Shown here piece after piece: positions 35,601-43,626 of a stretch of 64,000 nt of DNA (the first letter of the stretch is position 1; every line of letters starts with the position of its first letter). Below the pieces are notes generated by a model, which saw only the letters and a program-made list of their open reading frames with translations, made no database searches and had not been told where the DNA came from. This stretch comes from Desulfovibrio desulfuricans (lineage in GTDB: Bacteria; Desulfobacterota; Desulfovibrionia; Desulfovibrionales; Desulfovibrionaceae): positions 3,186,001 through 3,250,000 of the forward strand of contig NZ_CP036295.1 in NCBI RefSeq assembly GCF_004801255.1, in the 5' to 3' direction. Made by a program: the position numbers and the translations under genes.

Positions 35601-37660
35601 ACGATGCCCCCACCGACACGGTTGCGGCGGAAGCGGCTGTTGATCAGCCTGAACAGGCAGCAGCCCCCCAATCCGGCCTTGCTGCGACAACCTCGGCAGC
35701 CCCTGCACCGGAACTTACGCCAGACGTAGCGGCAGATCTGGCGGCAGATCTGGCGGCACTTGCCCCGACAGCCTCGCAGCCAGATGCCCGATTGGATATT
35801 CGGGCCGACGCCAGTCATGATGTTCAGCCGGAGAATGAGCCCGCCATTGCGCCGGAAACACCGGAAGCCCTGCCCGAGGAGCTGCCAGAGGAGCTGCCAG
35901 AGGAGCTGCCAACGCAGGCGGAGAACGCCGCCGCGCAGGCAAGCGCAGGCAGCGCGGATGAATTTTTGGCTTCGGCCGGGCTTGAAGGCCCCCACTGGGC
36001 CGCTGAATTTCCGTCGACGGATGCCGCTGCCTCAGAGGGCCCGGCTGATCTTGCAGCCCTCGCCGACGGGGCGGCAGAGGTATTGACGCCAGCACCGGTA
36101 GACGCCGCGACGGCTCAGGCTGCGGCTGAAGCCAGCTCCGCGCCGGAGCTGCCAGCCAGCCAGACCGCCAGCCAGACCGCCAACCAGTCGGGCAACCCCT
36201 TTGCCCATGGATATGCCAGCGGCCCGACGGAGGAGCAACCCCCTGCGCCCGTTGCCCATAACGCCACGGCTGACACGGCTGACATGGCCGAGCCTGCCGC
36301 AGAGTTCGCCGGGGCCGTCGGACTGGACGCCATTGAATGGCCCGACCCCGGCGCGCAGACCAATCAGCAGGACAAGCAGCAGACCAGCCCGTTTGCGCCC
36401 CTCAAAGGCGGGGTAACACCTGCGGAATTTATTGAAGCGGCTCTGCCCGCGCAGCCGGGCATGCCTGCGGTGCCTGAGGCGGAACAGCCGGAACCCCCAC
36501 TGCCCGCACCGGCTGGGCAGACTGAGACAGAAAATACGGACTCTCTCCGGGCTATGACCGGCAGGGCTGGCGAAGCCACGCTCTCGCCCGTCAATGCAAC
36601 CGGCGGCACGGCTGCCCGCAAAGAGGACTTTGACGTGCCTGCGCCCGCAGGCAGGGGCGCGTGGGACAACTACAGCCTGCACGAAGAATGGGTGGGGGAA
36701 CCCATGCCCCTCGGCACGCCGGTGCCAACCGCCCGGGTGCTGCCCGAGCGGGCCGACCGTGGAGCTGCACAGGCCGTTGGCAAGCCCGTTACCGAACCCC
36801 CTGCACGGGCCGCAGCCACCGTTGCTCAGGCGCGGGAGACCCAAAAGACGTACGTGAGTCCAAGCCTTGCGCATCCCGGTGAATGGGTGGGCGAGCCCAT
36901 GCCCATGACTAAACCCGCGAAGCAGGAAGAAGAACCGGCCCCGCAACAGGCTGACGACCGCCGCAACCGCCCGGTCGAAATGCCGCGCACCGCCACAGGC
37001 AGGCTTATTCTCAAGCTGCTGGGCAGCGCAGGCGACAGACCGGCTGCGGAAGGGCAGGACCAGACCAGCGACAAGCCCGACCTGATGGCCGATCTTGCGG
37101 CCATGCCCGAACAGAACACGCCTGCGCCTTCAACCCAGGCGGCTGCCGAGCCCGCCGCGCCAGCGGAACCCCGGCGTACCGCAACCCAGCTCAAGGCCAG
37201 CGGCGCGGCCAATTCCATTATGAACTTTATCGCCGGAGCCGCCGAGGCCCTGCGCCACACAAACCACGAAGGCCAGCCAGAGGCGGACAGCCCCACAGGC
37301 GCAGCACCAGCCCCCGCGCAGCAGCCTTTTGCGCCCGCCGCGGCGCCCTCTGCGGCGCTGGTTGCCCCCAATGCGCCGCGAGAGACAGACCAAACAATTC
37401 CGCAGCTTGTGGCGCGGCTCGACTCCGCCATGGACGACGCGCAGCAGGGCTTTAAAAACCGGCGCTGCGCGGTGGTGGGCGATGCGGCCAACCGTATTGC
37501 CACCGAGTCCGACGCCTTTGGTTTTCGCGTGCTGGCACGCATGGCCCGTTGCGTTGAACGGGCAGCCAAAGCCAACGACATGAACGCCCTGCGCGATCTG
37601 TTGCCCGAGCTGGCCGTGGCGGTCGAGCGCAACCGCATCGGGCTTACCCCGCGCCGCTAG
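32612..37660 (+). CDS. Giant membrane pseudo-hybrid kinase with disordered linker
   Basis: A 1682-residue protein. Residues 1-35 are a signal sequence, followed by a periplasmic beta-rich domain (to about 185), about seven membrane segments (190-385, a 7TMR-DISM-like layout), a histidine-kinase-like region (489-690), a receiver-like domain (about 706-829), a long low-complexity Ala/Pro/acidic linker (830-1590) and an Hpt-like C terminus (1593-1680). The linker holds short repeats (PEELPEELPEELP, DLAADLAADLAAL) and EWVGEPMP twice (1359-1366, 1424-1431). The kinase G1 box DTGAGIP is kept. The H-box His is absent, the N-box is LLESAVRATT, the receiver Asp position lies in FMLVTQYPQ, and the Hpt motif reads DAANRIATES with Asn for His. 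It therefore looks like a signalling scaffold or ATP-binding sensor, not a phosphorelay enzyme. Confidence 0.75.
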   Translation: MTVFFSGISRALLRTCALFLCIACASFGAPSIAHSGMIPPVMRASSVPLLPDLQYFIDVTGTMDVEEAAAPANSQMFKPLDVKALPRVAGVMWLRFTLAPLPAGGRSQAMLLDLGADIPADPVLYEPAPNPLGDGVEWREILPAHRNVLLLPEPGPEAVACYIRLDGLPGLWFSPMLRTPQDAATNLGSLSGTAALLALGVVMLLCLLRGLSERGQWRVWTALYVGVALLQGVLGMPAYGSGHITLTQALAVLAPGLALMLLPHVGRHLMRTRGRSPLLDAQFVLLSLPGAALALLPLLPGFGWSIRYLSLWPACTAIFSLSALGGAVMGLGGARRFLLGCLVPPLFVVAGVMGLDYGYAANLLASAPLWGTALSALLIAGTGLPRDMAQTEAPSKTGKGASSKREPATSTRKSIAGLDAALVSSGLDDGPINLEAPLDDPNLRLLPPSATAKTAADFSALPVDISDNAEPAPHAARAKNQKTTAASADPGMWENMLRPPLDRLMREGAALSHCSLPPAVRQYAENMLGAAGDMAKIIDNPGQTLEQSSVGEPRTPFNLQHLVRAAHDGVAAAAENAGIGLAWYMPPLLGHMYEGQARALRETLGMLLESAVRATTRGAVHLSVRRVPETVDPGHLLFTVADTGAGIPPRDRSSLALTRAWELAGSNNGYLNVEYGPQGSSIAFTLRLKPLELAENAEPAAPQARTPHIAVVAESAVNRQALAHMIDNLGCNSTESRSMHEALQCNREAPAFMLVTQYPQHGAAEADALGRFEAEALESGLPVFKAMAITKDDKDWDSLAETGYTHALLEPVDAEAFAATLREVLDEAGFSGKQPANPSAEAMSAMPTDTMTADAGETLAMQPLDDLALAARQDSLPDDALRMDARPAQQPEQNPLPDLFGQDAPAGDMPLLDLQQADSAPVAADALQMAGPEAPLSFSAHEQPELTRPLTDQGEILLPLMSDAAAAADDQAPIELTDLLPAENAGEDAGLRLSLQDDAPTDTVAAEAAVDQPEQAAAPQSGLAATTSAAPAPELTPDVAADLAADLAALAPTASQPDARLDIRADASHDVQPENEPAIAPETPEALPEELPEELPEELPTQAENAAAQASAGSADEFLASAGLEGPHWAAEFPSTDAAASEGPADLAALADGAAEVLTPAPVDAATAQAAAEASSAPELPASQTASQTANQSGNPFAHGYASGPTEEQPPAPVAHNATADTADMAEPAAEFAGAVGLDAIEWPDPGAQTNQQDKQQTSPFAPLKGGVTPAEFIEAALPAQPGMPAVPEAEQPEPPLPAPAGQTETENTDSLRAMTGRAGEATLSPVNATGGTAARKEDFDVPAPAGRGAWDNYSLHEEWVGEPMPLGTPVPTARVLPERADRGAAQAVGKPVTEPPARAAATVAQARETQKTYVSPSLAHPGEWVGEPMPMTKPAKQEEEPAPQQADDRRNRPVEMPRTATGRLILKLLGSAGDRPAAEGQDQTSDKPDLMADLAAMPEQNTPAPSTQAAAEPAAPAEPRRTATQLKASGAANSIMNFIAGAAEALRHTNHEGQPEADSPTGAAPAPAQQPFAPAAAPSAALVAPNAPRETDQTIPQLVARLDSAMDDAQQGFKNRRCAVVGDAANRIATESDAFGFRVLARMARCVERAAKANDMNALRDLLPELAVAVERNRIGLTPRR

Positions 37661-37690
37661 CCGACACTTTACTGCAGACAAAGGGAACCC

Positions 37691-38113
37691 ATGTACAAAA
37701 CCATACTTATCCCCGTAAGCGACAAAAACGGCCTTGGCCGCGCAAAAGCCGCGCTTGCCCATGCCCGCAACTTTTCGGGCGCGGAGATTGTGCTGCTGCA
37801 CGTTTTTGAGCCCCTGCCGCAGATCGTAGGGGGCGCAGCCCACGCGGAGCTGCTCGCGGAGCAGAAAGCCAAGGGACAAACCCTGCTCAATACGGTTGTT
37901 GCCGAATCCCAGCTGCCCGGCGAGCATGTACGCTGCCGGGTTGACGAGGGCACCACGGCCGAAACGATCATCCGCGTCGCGCATGAGGAAGACGCCGACC
38001 TGATCGTCATGTTCACCGACGGACGCGACGGCCTGCAGGACCTGCTCCTCGGATCCGTGACCGAACGCGTGCTGCGCAATACCGACACGACCCTGCTGGT
38101 TATACGCCGCTGA
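37691..38113 (+). CDS. Universal stress protein (UspA family)
   Basis: A 140-residue cytoplasmic protein, 30 bp after the large membrane protein. The N terminus MYKTILIPVSDKNGLGRAKAAL and the C-terminal LLGSVTERVLRNTDTTLLVIRR form the Usp nucleotide fold, with the G-x2-G/x9/S-type ATP loop near the end. Usp proteins bind ATP or AMP and respond to starvation or energy stress. Close spacing suggests co-transcription with the upstream gene. Confidence 0.9.
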   Translation: MYKTILIPVSDKNGLGRAKAALAHARNFSGAEIVLLHVFEPLPQIVGGAAHAELLAEQKAKGQTLLNTVVAESQLPGEHVRCRVDEGTTAETIIRVAHEEDADLIVMFTDGRDGLQDLLLGSVTERVLRNTDTTLLVIRR

Positions 38114-38171
38114 CATTCCGGGGCGGCCTGCGGGCCTGCCCTCAACCCGCCCCCTTCACCTGCAAGGGAGC

Positions 38172-39635
38172 ATGCAATGGCGCTGGCCCACTGCTGACGC
38201 GCAATCACTGTGGGGATACATGCTGTTATTTTTTGAAACCCTGGGCATACTGGCTGTTCATATTGTCTCGTGGGTTGCGGTCTGCCACGCCCTGCTGACC
38301 AAACACGATCCCCGGGCGGCCCTCGGCTGGACAGTGACAGCGCTGTTGCTGCCGCTGGTGGGACCCATGTTGTATGCCTGCTTTGGCATCAGCCGCGCGG
38401 AGAGCCGGGCCAGCCGCATTATGCGCCGCCAGCAGCCCCTTGAGCCGGATTACGCCCACCCTCCGTTTTCCAAGGTTCCCCCGGAAAACGTGCCCGACAG
38501 CATTGCCCGCATGGAGCACATTGGCCGCGTGCTTACCGAGCAGCACCTCAGCAGCGGCAATGCCGTCACGCCCCTGTGCAACGGCGACCAGGCCTACCCG
38601 GCCATGCTTGAGGCCATAGAAAAGGCCAGAGACCACGTTTTTTTGTGCACCTACATATTCAACGCGGGCAAGGTGGCAACGGCCTTTGGCGAGGCGCTGG
38701 CCCACGCGGCTGAGCGCGGCGTGGACGTGCGCCTGCTGGTGGACGGCATAGGCATGCTGTATTCACTGCGCAAGCCATGGAAAAAACTTGCGGCCCATGG
38801 CGTGCAGGTGGCCATGTTTCTGCCCCCGCGCCTGTTTCCGCCCAATTTCAGCATCAACCTGCGCAACCACCGCAAAATGCTGGTGTGCGACAGCGTGGCC
38901 TTTACCGGCGGCATGAACATAGCCGACGACAACCTGGCTGCAGGCAAGGCCAAGTACGTGCAGGACGTGCACTTCAGGTGCGAGGGCCCCATTGTGGATC
39001 AGCTGCGGCGGGCCTTTTTGCTCAACTGGGGTTTTTGCACCAACAACTATCCGGCCCTGCCGTCAACCACCACGCTGCCCCGCGGCGAGAGCCGCTGCCG
39101 CATCATCATGGACGGCCCCGGCTCCGAGGCCGATATCCTCAACGACGTTTACTGCGCCATCATCAACGCGGCCCGGCGCTCTGTGCGCATCATGACGCCC
39201 TATTTTCTGCCTTCGCACGGTCTGGTCTCGGCCCTGCGATCGGCCGGTCAGCGCGGCGTAAACGTGCGCATTGTGCTGCCCGCCAAAAACAACCTGTTTT
39301 ACGTCCACTGGGCGCAATACCGCCTGCTGCCAACCCTGCTCGAGGCGGGCGTTCGCGTATGGTACCAGCAGCCCCCCTTTGCCCACACCAAGCTGCTGGC
39401 CGTGGACGGTTACTACGCCCAGATAGGCTCGGCCAACCTTGACGCCCGCAGCCTGCGGTTGAACTTTGAGCTGAATATGGAAGTATTTGATCCCGATCTG
39501 CACGACCAGATCGCCAACCACATCGACAGGGCCATCATGACCGGCAAGGAGATCACCCAGACGGATCTTGCCGCCCTGCCCCTGATCTACAAGCTGCGCA
39601 ACGCCGCCTGCTGGATTTTTTCACCCTATCTTTAG
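38172..39635 (+). CDS. Cardiolipin synthase (phospholipase D family)
   Basis: A 487-residue membrane protein. Two N-terminal membrane segments precede two PLD domains, whose HKD motifs are NHRKMLVCDSVAFTGGMNIAD and AHTKLLAVDGYYAQIGSANLD. It condenses two phosphatidylglycerols (or PG with another donor) to cardiolipin. The start is uncertain: the first ATG (38172) lies too close to GGGAG for a normal ribosome site, and the ATG at 38220 (MLLFFETLG) with GGGG nearby is a good alternative that begins right at the first membrane segment. Confidence 0.9.
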   Translation: MQWRWPTADAQSLWGYMLLFFETLGILAVHIVSWVAVCHALLTKHDPRAALGWTVTALLLPLVGPMLYACFGISRAESRASRIMRRQQPLEPDYAHPPFSKVPPENVPDSIARMEHIGRVLTEQHLSSGNAVTPLCNGDQAYPAMLEAIEKARDHVFLCTYIFNAGKVATAFGEALAHAAERGVDVRLLVDGIGMLYSLRKPWKKLAAHGVQVAMFLPPRLFPPNFSINLRNHRKMLVCDSVAFTGGMNIADDNLAAGKAKYVQDVHFRCEGPIVDQLRRAFLLNWGFCTNNYPALPSTTTLPRGESRCRIIMDGPGSEADILNDVYCAIINAARRSVRIMTPYFLPSHGLVSALRSAGQRGVNVRIVLPAKNNLFYVHWAQYRLLPTLLEAGVRVWYQQPPFAHTKLLAVDGYYAQIGSANLDARSLRLNFELNMEVFDPDLHDQIANHIDRAIMTGKEITQTDLAALPLIYKLRNAACWIFSPYL

Positions 39636-39857
39636 ACCAGCAAACCCTCCGCGTGCGCCCTGTCAAAAAACACCCGTACGCTGCGTATGCACGCATTTAT
39701 GCCAGGCGCCTTGCCCGGTCTGCAAATACGGGTTTAACGCCTTACAGCGCCGCTGGCGTCCCCAAAAGGCCCACAACGCCGCAGCCCCCGCATGCCCATC
39801 AGCCCGCAAGGGCAGACAGGGCACCCGGGGGCTGCCAGATATACGGGTCAAAACCCG

Positions 39858-40544
39858 TTAGCCAAATACGCGCACTATGTCGCTTGCGTCCATGTCGGGA
39901 TGGATGGGCTTGAGAGCCAGACGGCAAAAGTCGTCAGCCCTGTCCATATCCAGCTTGAGGTCTGGGCGGCGCAGCCAGTCTTCTGCTGGGTCAAAGGTGC
40001 CAATTTTGAAACTGGCGGCGTTGTCCCAGATGTAGTTGAGGCAGTGCTCGCGCTGCGAAGTCTGTGTGGCCTTGGCGTCCAGCTCTTCCAGCAGGTCGCG
40101 CGAGAGAATCTCGGCTCCCAGGCCATCGGGCCAAAGGTTGTTGCGCGGGATATGGTTGTAGGCGTAGTCCCAGTTGCCCTGGTTGTAAAAATCCACCAGG
40201 CGGTCAATGGCCCCGGCCCAGATAAGCGGATTGTCCGCGCAGACGCGCACCACGCGCCCTGCGTCCGCCGTGCGGGCCGCCAGACAAAACCGGGCCAGCA
40301 CGTCGTCTTCCGACCCTGCCACGCAGGGCACGCCGCGTCTTTGCAGATGTTCGAGCAGCACGCGGTCAAGCGGCGTATCGGGCACGGCAACCATGATGCC
40401 GTCAAGCTTTGCCGCCTGCGCCAGGCGGCGCGTAACCCAGTCGATAACCGGCACGTCGCGCAGACAAAGCAGCGATTTCATGGGAAGCCGCGTGGAGCCG
40501 AGGCGGGCCTGAATAATGGCTATGACCTTGCCGTTGTTGCGCAT
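39858..40544 (-). CDS. SpsF-type cytidylyltransferase
   Basis: A 228-residue protein, last gene of the minus-strand sugar operon. The nucleotide loop is intact: VIAIIQARLGSTRLPMKSLL, the hallmark of SpsF/NeuA/KdsB-like transferases. VVRVCADNPLIWAGAIDRLV carries the metal-binding Asp. It would activate an acid sugar as its CMP derivative. The preceding gene also has a NeuA-like domain but with a degraded loop, so this protein is the more likely active transferase. Confidence 0.87.
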   Translation of the reverse strand: MRNNGKVIAIIQARLGSTRLPMKSLLCLRDVPVIDWVTRRLAQAAKLDGIMVAVPDTPLDRVLLEHLQRRGVPCVAGSEDDVLARFCLAARTADAGRVVRVCADNPLIWAGAIDRLVDFYNQGNWDYAYNHIPRNNLWPDGLGAEILSRDLLEELDAKATQTSQREHCLNYIWDNAASFKIGTFDPAEDWLRRPDLKLDMDRADDFCRLALKPIHPDMDASDIVRVFG

Positions 40545-40566
40545 GGGTGTTCCTTTGTGGAGCAGG

Positions 40567-42252
40567 TTATGCGTGCTGTGGTTGAGCTTGGGCGACAGGT
40601 TCCGCCGTCTGCTGGGCGACGCCTTCCTGCAGGATGTTTTGCATCAGGCCCACCACGCGGCCCTTGTTGGCCGTAAAATTGAGGGCGTTCTGGCGGTCCC
40701 AGAAGCGCTTGCGCCGCGGATTTTTGAGCATGGCCAAAAAAACGTTGCGGATCTTGGCGTCGCTGACCCTGTCCATGATGCCCACAAAGGCAAAGCCGTT
40801 GCGGGGGCGGGCAAAGGTGTGCCGCGCTTCGCGCTCGTGGTGGGCCAGCACCATTGACGGAATGCGCATGTGGGCCAGCTCGTACACGGTTCGCCCGGCG
40901 GAGCAGATGGCAAGGTCAGCCCCCTCCATCATGCGGCTCATGACGTTGGTGGCCCAGGTAAATTCCACCAGCGGGTTGTCAAGCCTCGCCAGATGCGCCT
41001 CCATGGCGTCCTTGTGGGCATAGCCCGGCCCGGCCACCAGGCGGATGCAAATGCCGTAGGCGCGGCATATGGGCTCGATAATGTCCAGCACCCGGCGCGA
41101 GCAGTCGTTGAGATCCGTGCCGCCAAACGTGATGAGCACGGTTTTGAGCTCGGGCCTGAAGGGATTGCGGGCCGCGCCCAAAAATTCGTCGCGCAGGCAA
41201 AAATAGTCCGGCCCGTAACGCAAGCGCTCGTTGCTGTCCCTGTCTTCATACAGGGCGTTGATGACCAGCCGCGCCCAGTCCGCGCCGGGGCCTTCGTCCT
41301 CAAAATTGACGCAGCGCACGCCCGCGGTGGTCAGCCGCGCCATGTAGGCCGAGGGGGTGTTCAGGATGTCGTTGACCACCAGGTCGGGGCGCAGGCGCAG
41401 CACGGTGTCGGCCAGATCCTCGTTGCCCTGACGCACGATTTTGTAGTCCTTGCGGGCCACGCTCTCCACCGCCAGCTCGCTCTCGCGCGTGCAGACAAAG
41501 CTGACCTTGTGGTTGGTTATCTCGTGGGCCAGCATCAGCGCGCGGTACACGTGCCCCATGCCGATGGCGGGCCAGCCGGCCACCACAAAGACCACATGCC
41601 GCCGCTGCAGCAGGTGCTCGCATATCCACCAGTCCTGATACCCCTGAATTTCGATGGCCCTGTCGTTGAGAAAATACGGCACTATCTTGCCGCGCCCGGT
41701 CATGCCGCCGTTGGCCGCCTGCAGCAGGGCAAGGCGCAGAATGATAAGAGCGCGGCTTTCCACCACCAGCATTTTTTCGCTGTCGTGTCCGGCGTCCTCA
41801 TCCAGCAGGCTTTCCAGCCCTTCGCCCTGCACGTTCCAGATGCGCTGGCGCATGCTTTTGACCGTCACCAGGCTGTCGGCCTGCGCCTCGCTGTAGCGCT
41901 TCCAGGCGTCTTCCACATCCACCCAGGTCAGCAGCGGACAGGAGGCCCGCAAAATCAGGCAGTGCTCGTACTCCCGCGCAAGCTCGGCCAGCAGCCCGCG
42001 CATCTCGGCCACGATGTCCAGACTGGTAAAGCGCAGGTCCTTGTTCCAGTGATGCCGCACCCCAGCCCGCTCGCAGATCAGCGCAATCTCCTGGCTGTCG
42101 GTCAGCACCATGATGTCGTCGCCGGGCAGCACGCTGCGCGCGGTATTGATGGCCCTTTCCACAAGCGTGACCCCGGCCAGCTTTTTTACCAGCTGGTCAG
42201 GTATGACGGCATTTTTTTTGACGGCAGGTATGACGATGCAGCGTTCTTTCAC
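40567..42252 (-). CDS. Fusion of a degenerate NeuA-like domain and a PseG-like domain
   Basis: A 561-residue protein. Residues 1 to about 220 follow the CMP-acylneuraminate cytidylyltransferase fold (IMVLTDSQEIALICERAGV, LILRASCPLLTWVDVEDAW). The usual IPAR-G-S / KN loop reads IPAVKKNAVIPDQLVKKLAG, so the key Arg and Lys-Asn are missing. Residues from about 230 on resemble PseG, the UDP-sugar hydrolase of pseudaminic acid synthesis, with the catalytic GMGHVYR, TVLITFGGTD, and CSAGRTVYELAHMRIPSMVLA. The protein ends in a Gln/Ala/Pro tail. The fusion suggests the two steps act on the same nonulosonate-type sugar. Confidence 0.8.
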   Translation of the reverse strand: MKERCIVIPAVKKNAVIPDQLVKKLAGVTLVERAINTARSVLPGDDIMVLTDSQEIALICERAGVRHHWNKDLRFTSLDIVAEMRGLLAELAREYEHCLILRASCPLLTWVDVEDAWKRYSEAQADSLVTVKSMRQRIWNVQGEGLESLLDEDAGHDSEKMLVVESRALIILRLALLQAANGGMTGRGKIVPYFLNDRAIEIQGYQDWWICEHLLQRRHVVFVVAGWPAIGMGHVYRALMLAHEITNHKVSFVCTRESELAVESVARKDYKIVRQGNEDLADTVLRLRPDLVVNDILNTPSAYMARLTTAGVRCVNFEDEGPGADWARLVINALYEDRDSNERLRYGPDYFCLRDEFLGAARNPFRPELKTVLITFGGTDLNDCSRRVLDIIEPICRAYGICIRLVAGPGYAHKDAMEAHLARLDNPLVEFTWATNVMSRMMEGADLAICSAGRTVYELAHMRIPSMVLAHHEREARHTFARPRNGFAFVGIMDRVSDAKIRNVFLAMLKNPRRKRFWDRQNALNFTANKGRVVGLMQNILQEGVAQQTAEPVAQAQPQHA

Positions 42253-42342
42253 TTTTTGTCTCTGCTGAGCGAGAAGGGGCGGGCTTGAAGCCCCCCGTCG
42301 ACGCGGCCAAGGCCGTACCGGCAGGGGGCGTGACAGGCCGCG

Positions 42343-43530
42343 TTAGCGCAGGCTGGCCAGAACCTCGCGGGTGGAGGCCAGCATGTAGGCAAACTCCTCC
42401 TCGCTCATCCAGTGCTGGAAGGGGAAGGAAATCATGGCGTCAAAAAAGGCGTCGGCATTGGGGCAGTCGGCCTTGCCCATGCCAAGACGGCGATAATAGT
42501 CGTAGCGGTCCAGCGGTATGTACTGCACCACGCACTTTACGCCCTTGTCGTTAAACATGGCCCGCATAAACCGGTCGCGCTTTTCAACACCCGTGGTCAT
42601 GCGCGCGACCAGCAGGTGATAGTTGTGACGGCGCGAATCCTCCCGGTGGAATTCCAGCTCGGGAAAATCGGCCAGCGCGTCGATAAAGCGCAGGGCGCGG
42701 GCGCGTTTTTCGTCGTTGATGCTGTCGATGCGCTCAAGCAGCTTCGCGCCGAGGGCGCATTCCACTTCGCCCAGGCAGTAGTTGTTGGGCTGCAGCACGT
42801 CATTGTCCAGCATGGGCAGATCCACGTTGCCCATGGCGGGCTTCCAGTAGTCGGGCCGCTCAAAGTCATAACCGCAGTGCCCGTTGTGGCGCAGTGTGGG
42901 CACCAGCGCCGCCAGCTTGGGATCGCGCACGTAGAGCATGCCGCCCTCGCCAAGCGTCGTGAGGTTTTTGTGCGAATGGAACGAAAACACGGCCATGTCG
43001 CCAAAGCTGCCGGCCTTTTTGCCGTCAAGCTCGGAGCCGATGGACTGGGCCGCGTCTTCAATGAGAATCAGCCCGCGCTCCTTGCACAGGGCCGCGATGG
43101 CGGGCATGTCGGCCACGTAGCCGTACAGGTGCACCACCACAACGGCCTTGGTGCGGGGCGTAATGGCTTTTTTGATGCTTTCGGCCGTCACTACGCGGGT
43201 GAGCAGGTCAACGTCCGCCCAGGCCAGCGTGGCGCCTTTTTTGATGTAAGGGTATGCCGAAGCCGTAAAGGTGTGCGAGGGCATGACCACTTCGTCGCCG
43301 GGCTTGAAGCGGCAGAGCTGGGCCGAAAGCTCCAGCGCCGAAACACCGTTCATGGTCACAAAGCAGCTGCCCTGGGCCACGCCCTGATAGGCGGCAAACT
43401 TGCTTTCAAATTCGCGCATATGCACGCCCTGGGTGAGCGGGTCGGCATTGCGCATGGCCTCGACGACCACGGCGATTTCTTCTTCCGTGTAGCGGATGGC
43501 GCGGCCGCTGAAATTTACTTTAAGGTCCAT
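42343..43530 (-). CDS. DegT/DnrJ/EryC1-family sugar aminotransferase
   Basis: A 395-residue PLP enzyme. The start at 43530 (MDLKVNFSGRAIRYTEEEI) has AGGAG upstream. Family motifs are NGVSALELSAQL, GDEVVMPSHTFTASAYPYI, LIEDAAQSIGSELDGKKAGSFGD, and the PLP lysine in SFHSHKNLTTLGEGGM. It transfers an amino group, usually from glutamate, to a keto sugar. Between a KdnB-like dehydrogenase and CMP-sugar genes, its likely substrate is the ketone made by that dehydrogenase, as KdnA does in 8-amino-Kdo synthesis. It is only a distant relative of KdnA. Confidence 0.88.
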   Translation of the reverse strand: MDLKVNFSGRAIRYTEEEIAVVVEAMRNADPLTQGVHMREFESKFAAYQGVAQGSCFVTMNGVSALELSAQLCRFKPGDEVVMPSHTFTASAYPYIKKGATLAWADVDLLTRVVTAESIKKAITPRTKAVVVVHLYGYVADMPAIAALCKERGLILIEDAAQSIGSELDGKKAGSFGDMAVFSFHSHKNLTTLGEGGMLYVRDPKLAALVPTLRHNGHCGYDFERPDYWKPAMGNVDLPMLDNDVLQPNNYCLGEVECALGAKLLERIDSINDEKRARALRFIDALADFPELEFHREDSRRHNYHLLVARMTTGVEKRDRFMRAMFNDKGVKCVVQYIPLDRYDYYRRLGMGKADCPNADAFFDAMISFPFQHWMSEEEFAYMLASTREVLASLR

Positions 43531-43626
43531 AAGGACTCCTTGTGGCAAATGCGCCGCCGGAAGGCCCGACGGCGCACAATATGCGGTTATCACATCCTGC
43601 GGCAGCGCGTCTTGCGCCGTGCGCGG

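Noticed and set aside
35870..35920. CRISPR-like or satellite repeat
   Set aside because: The short in-frame repeats encode PEELPEELPEELP inside the linker of the large protein, so they are coding repeats.
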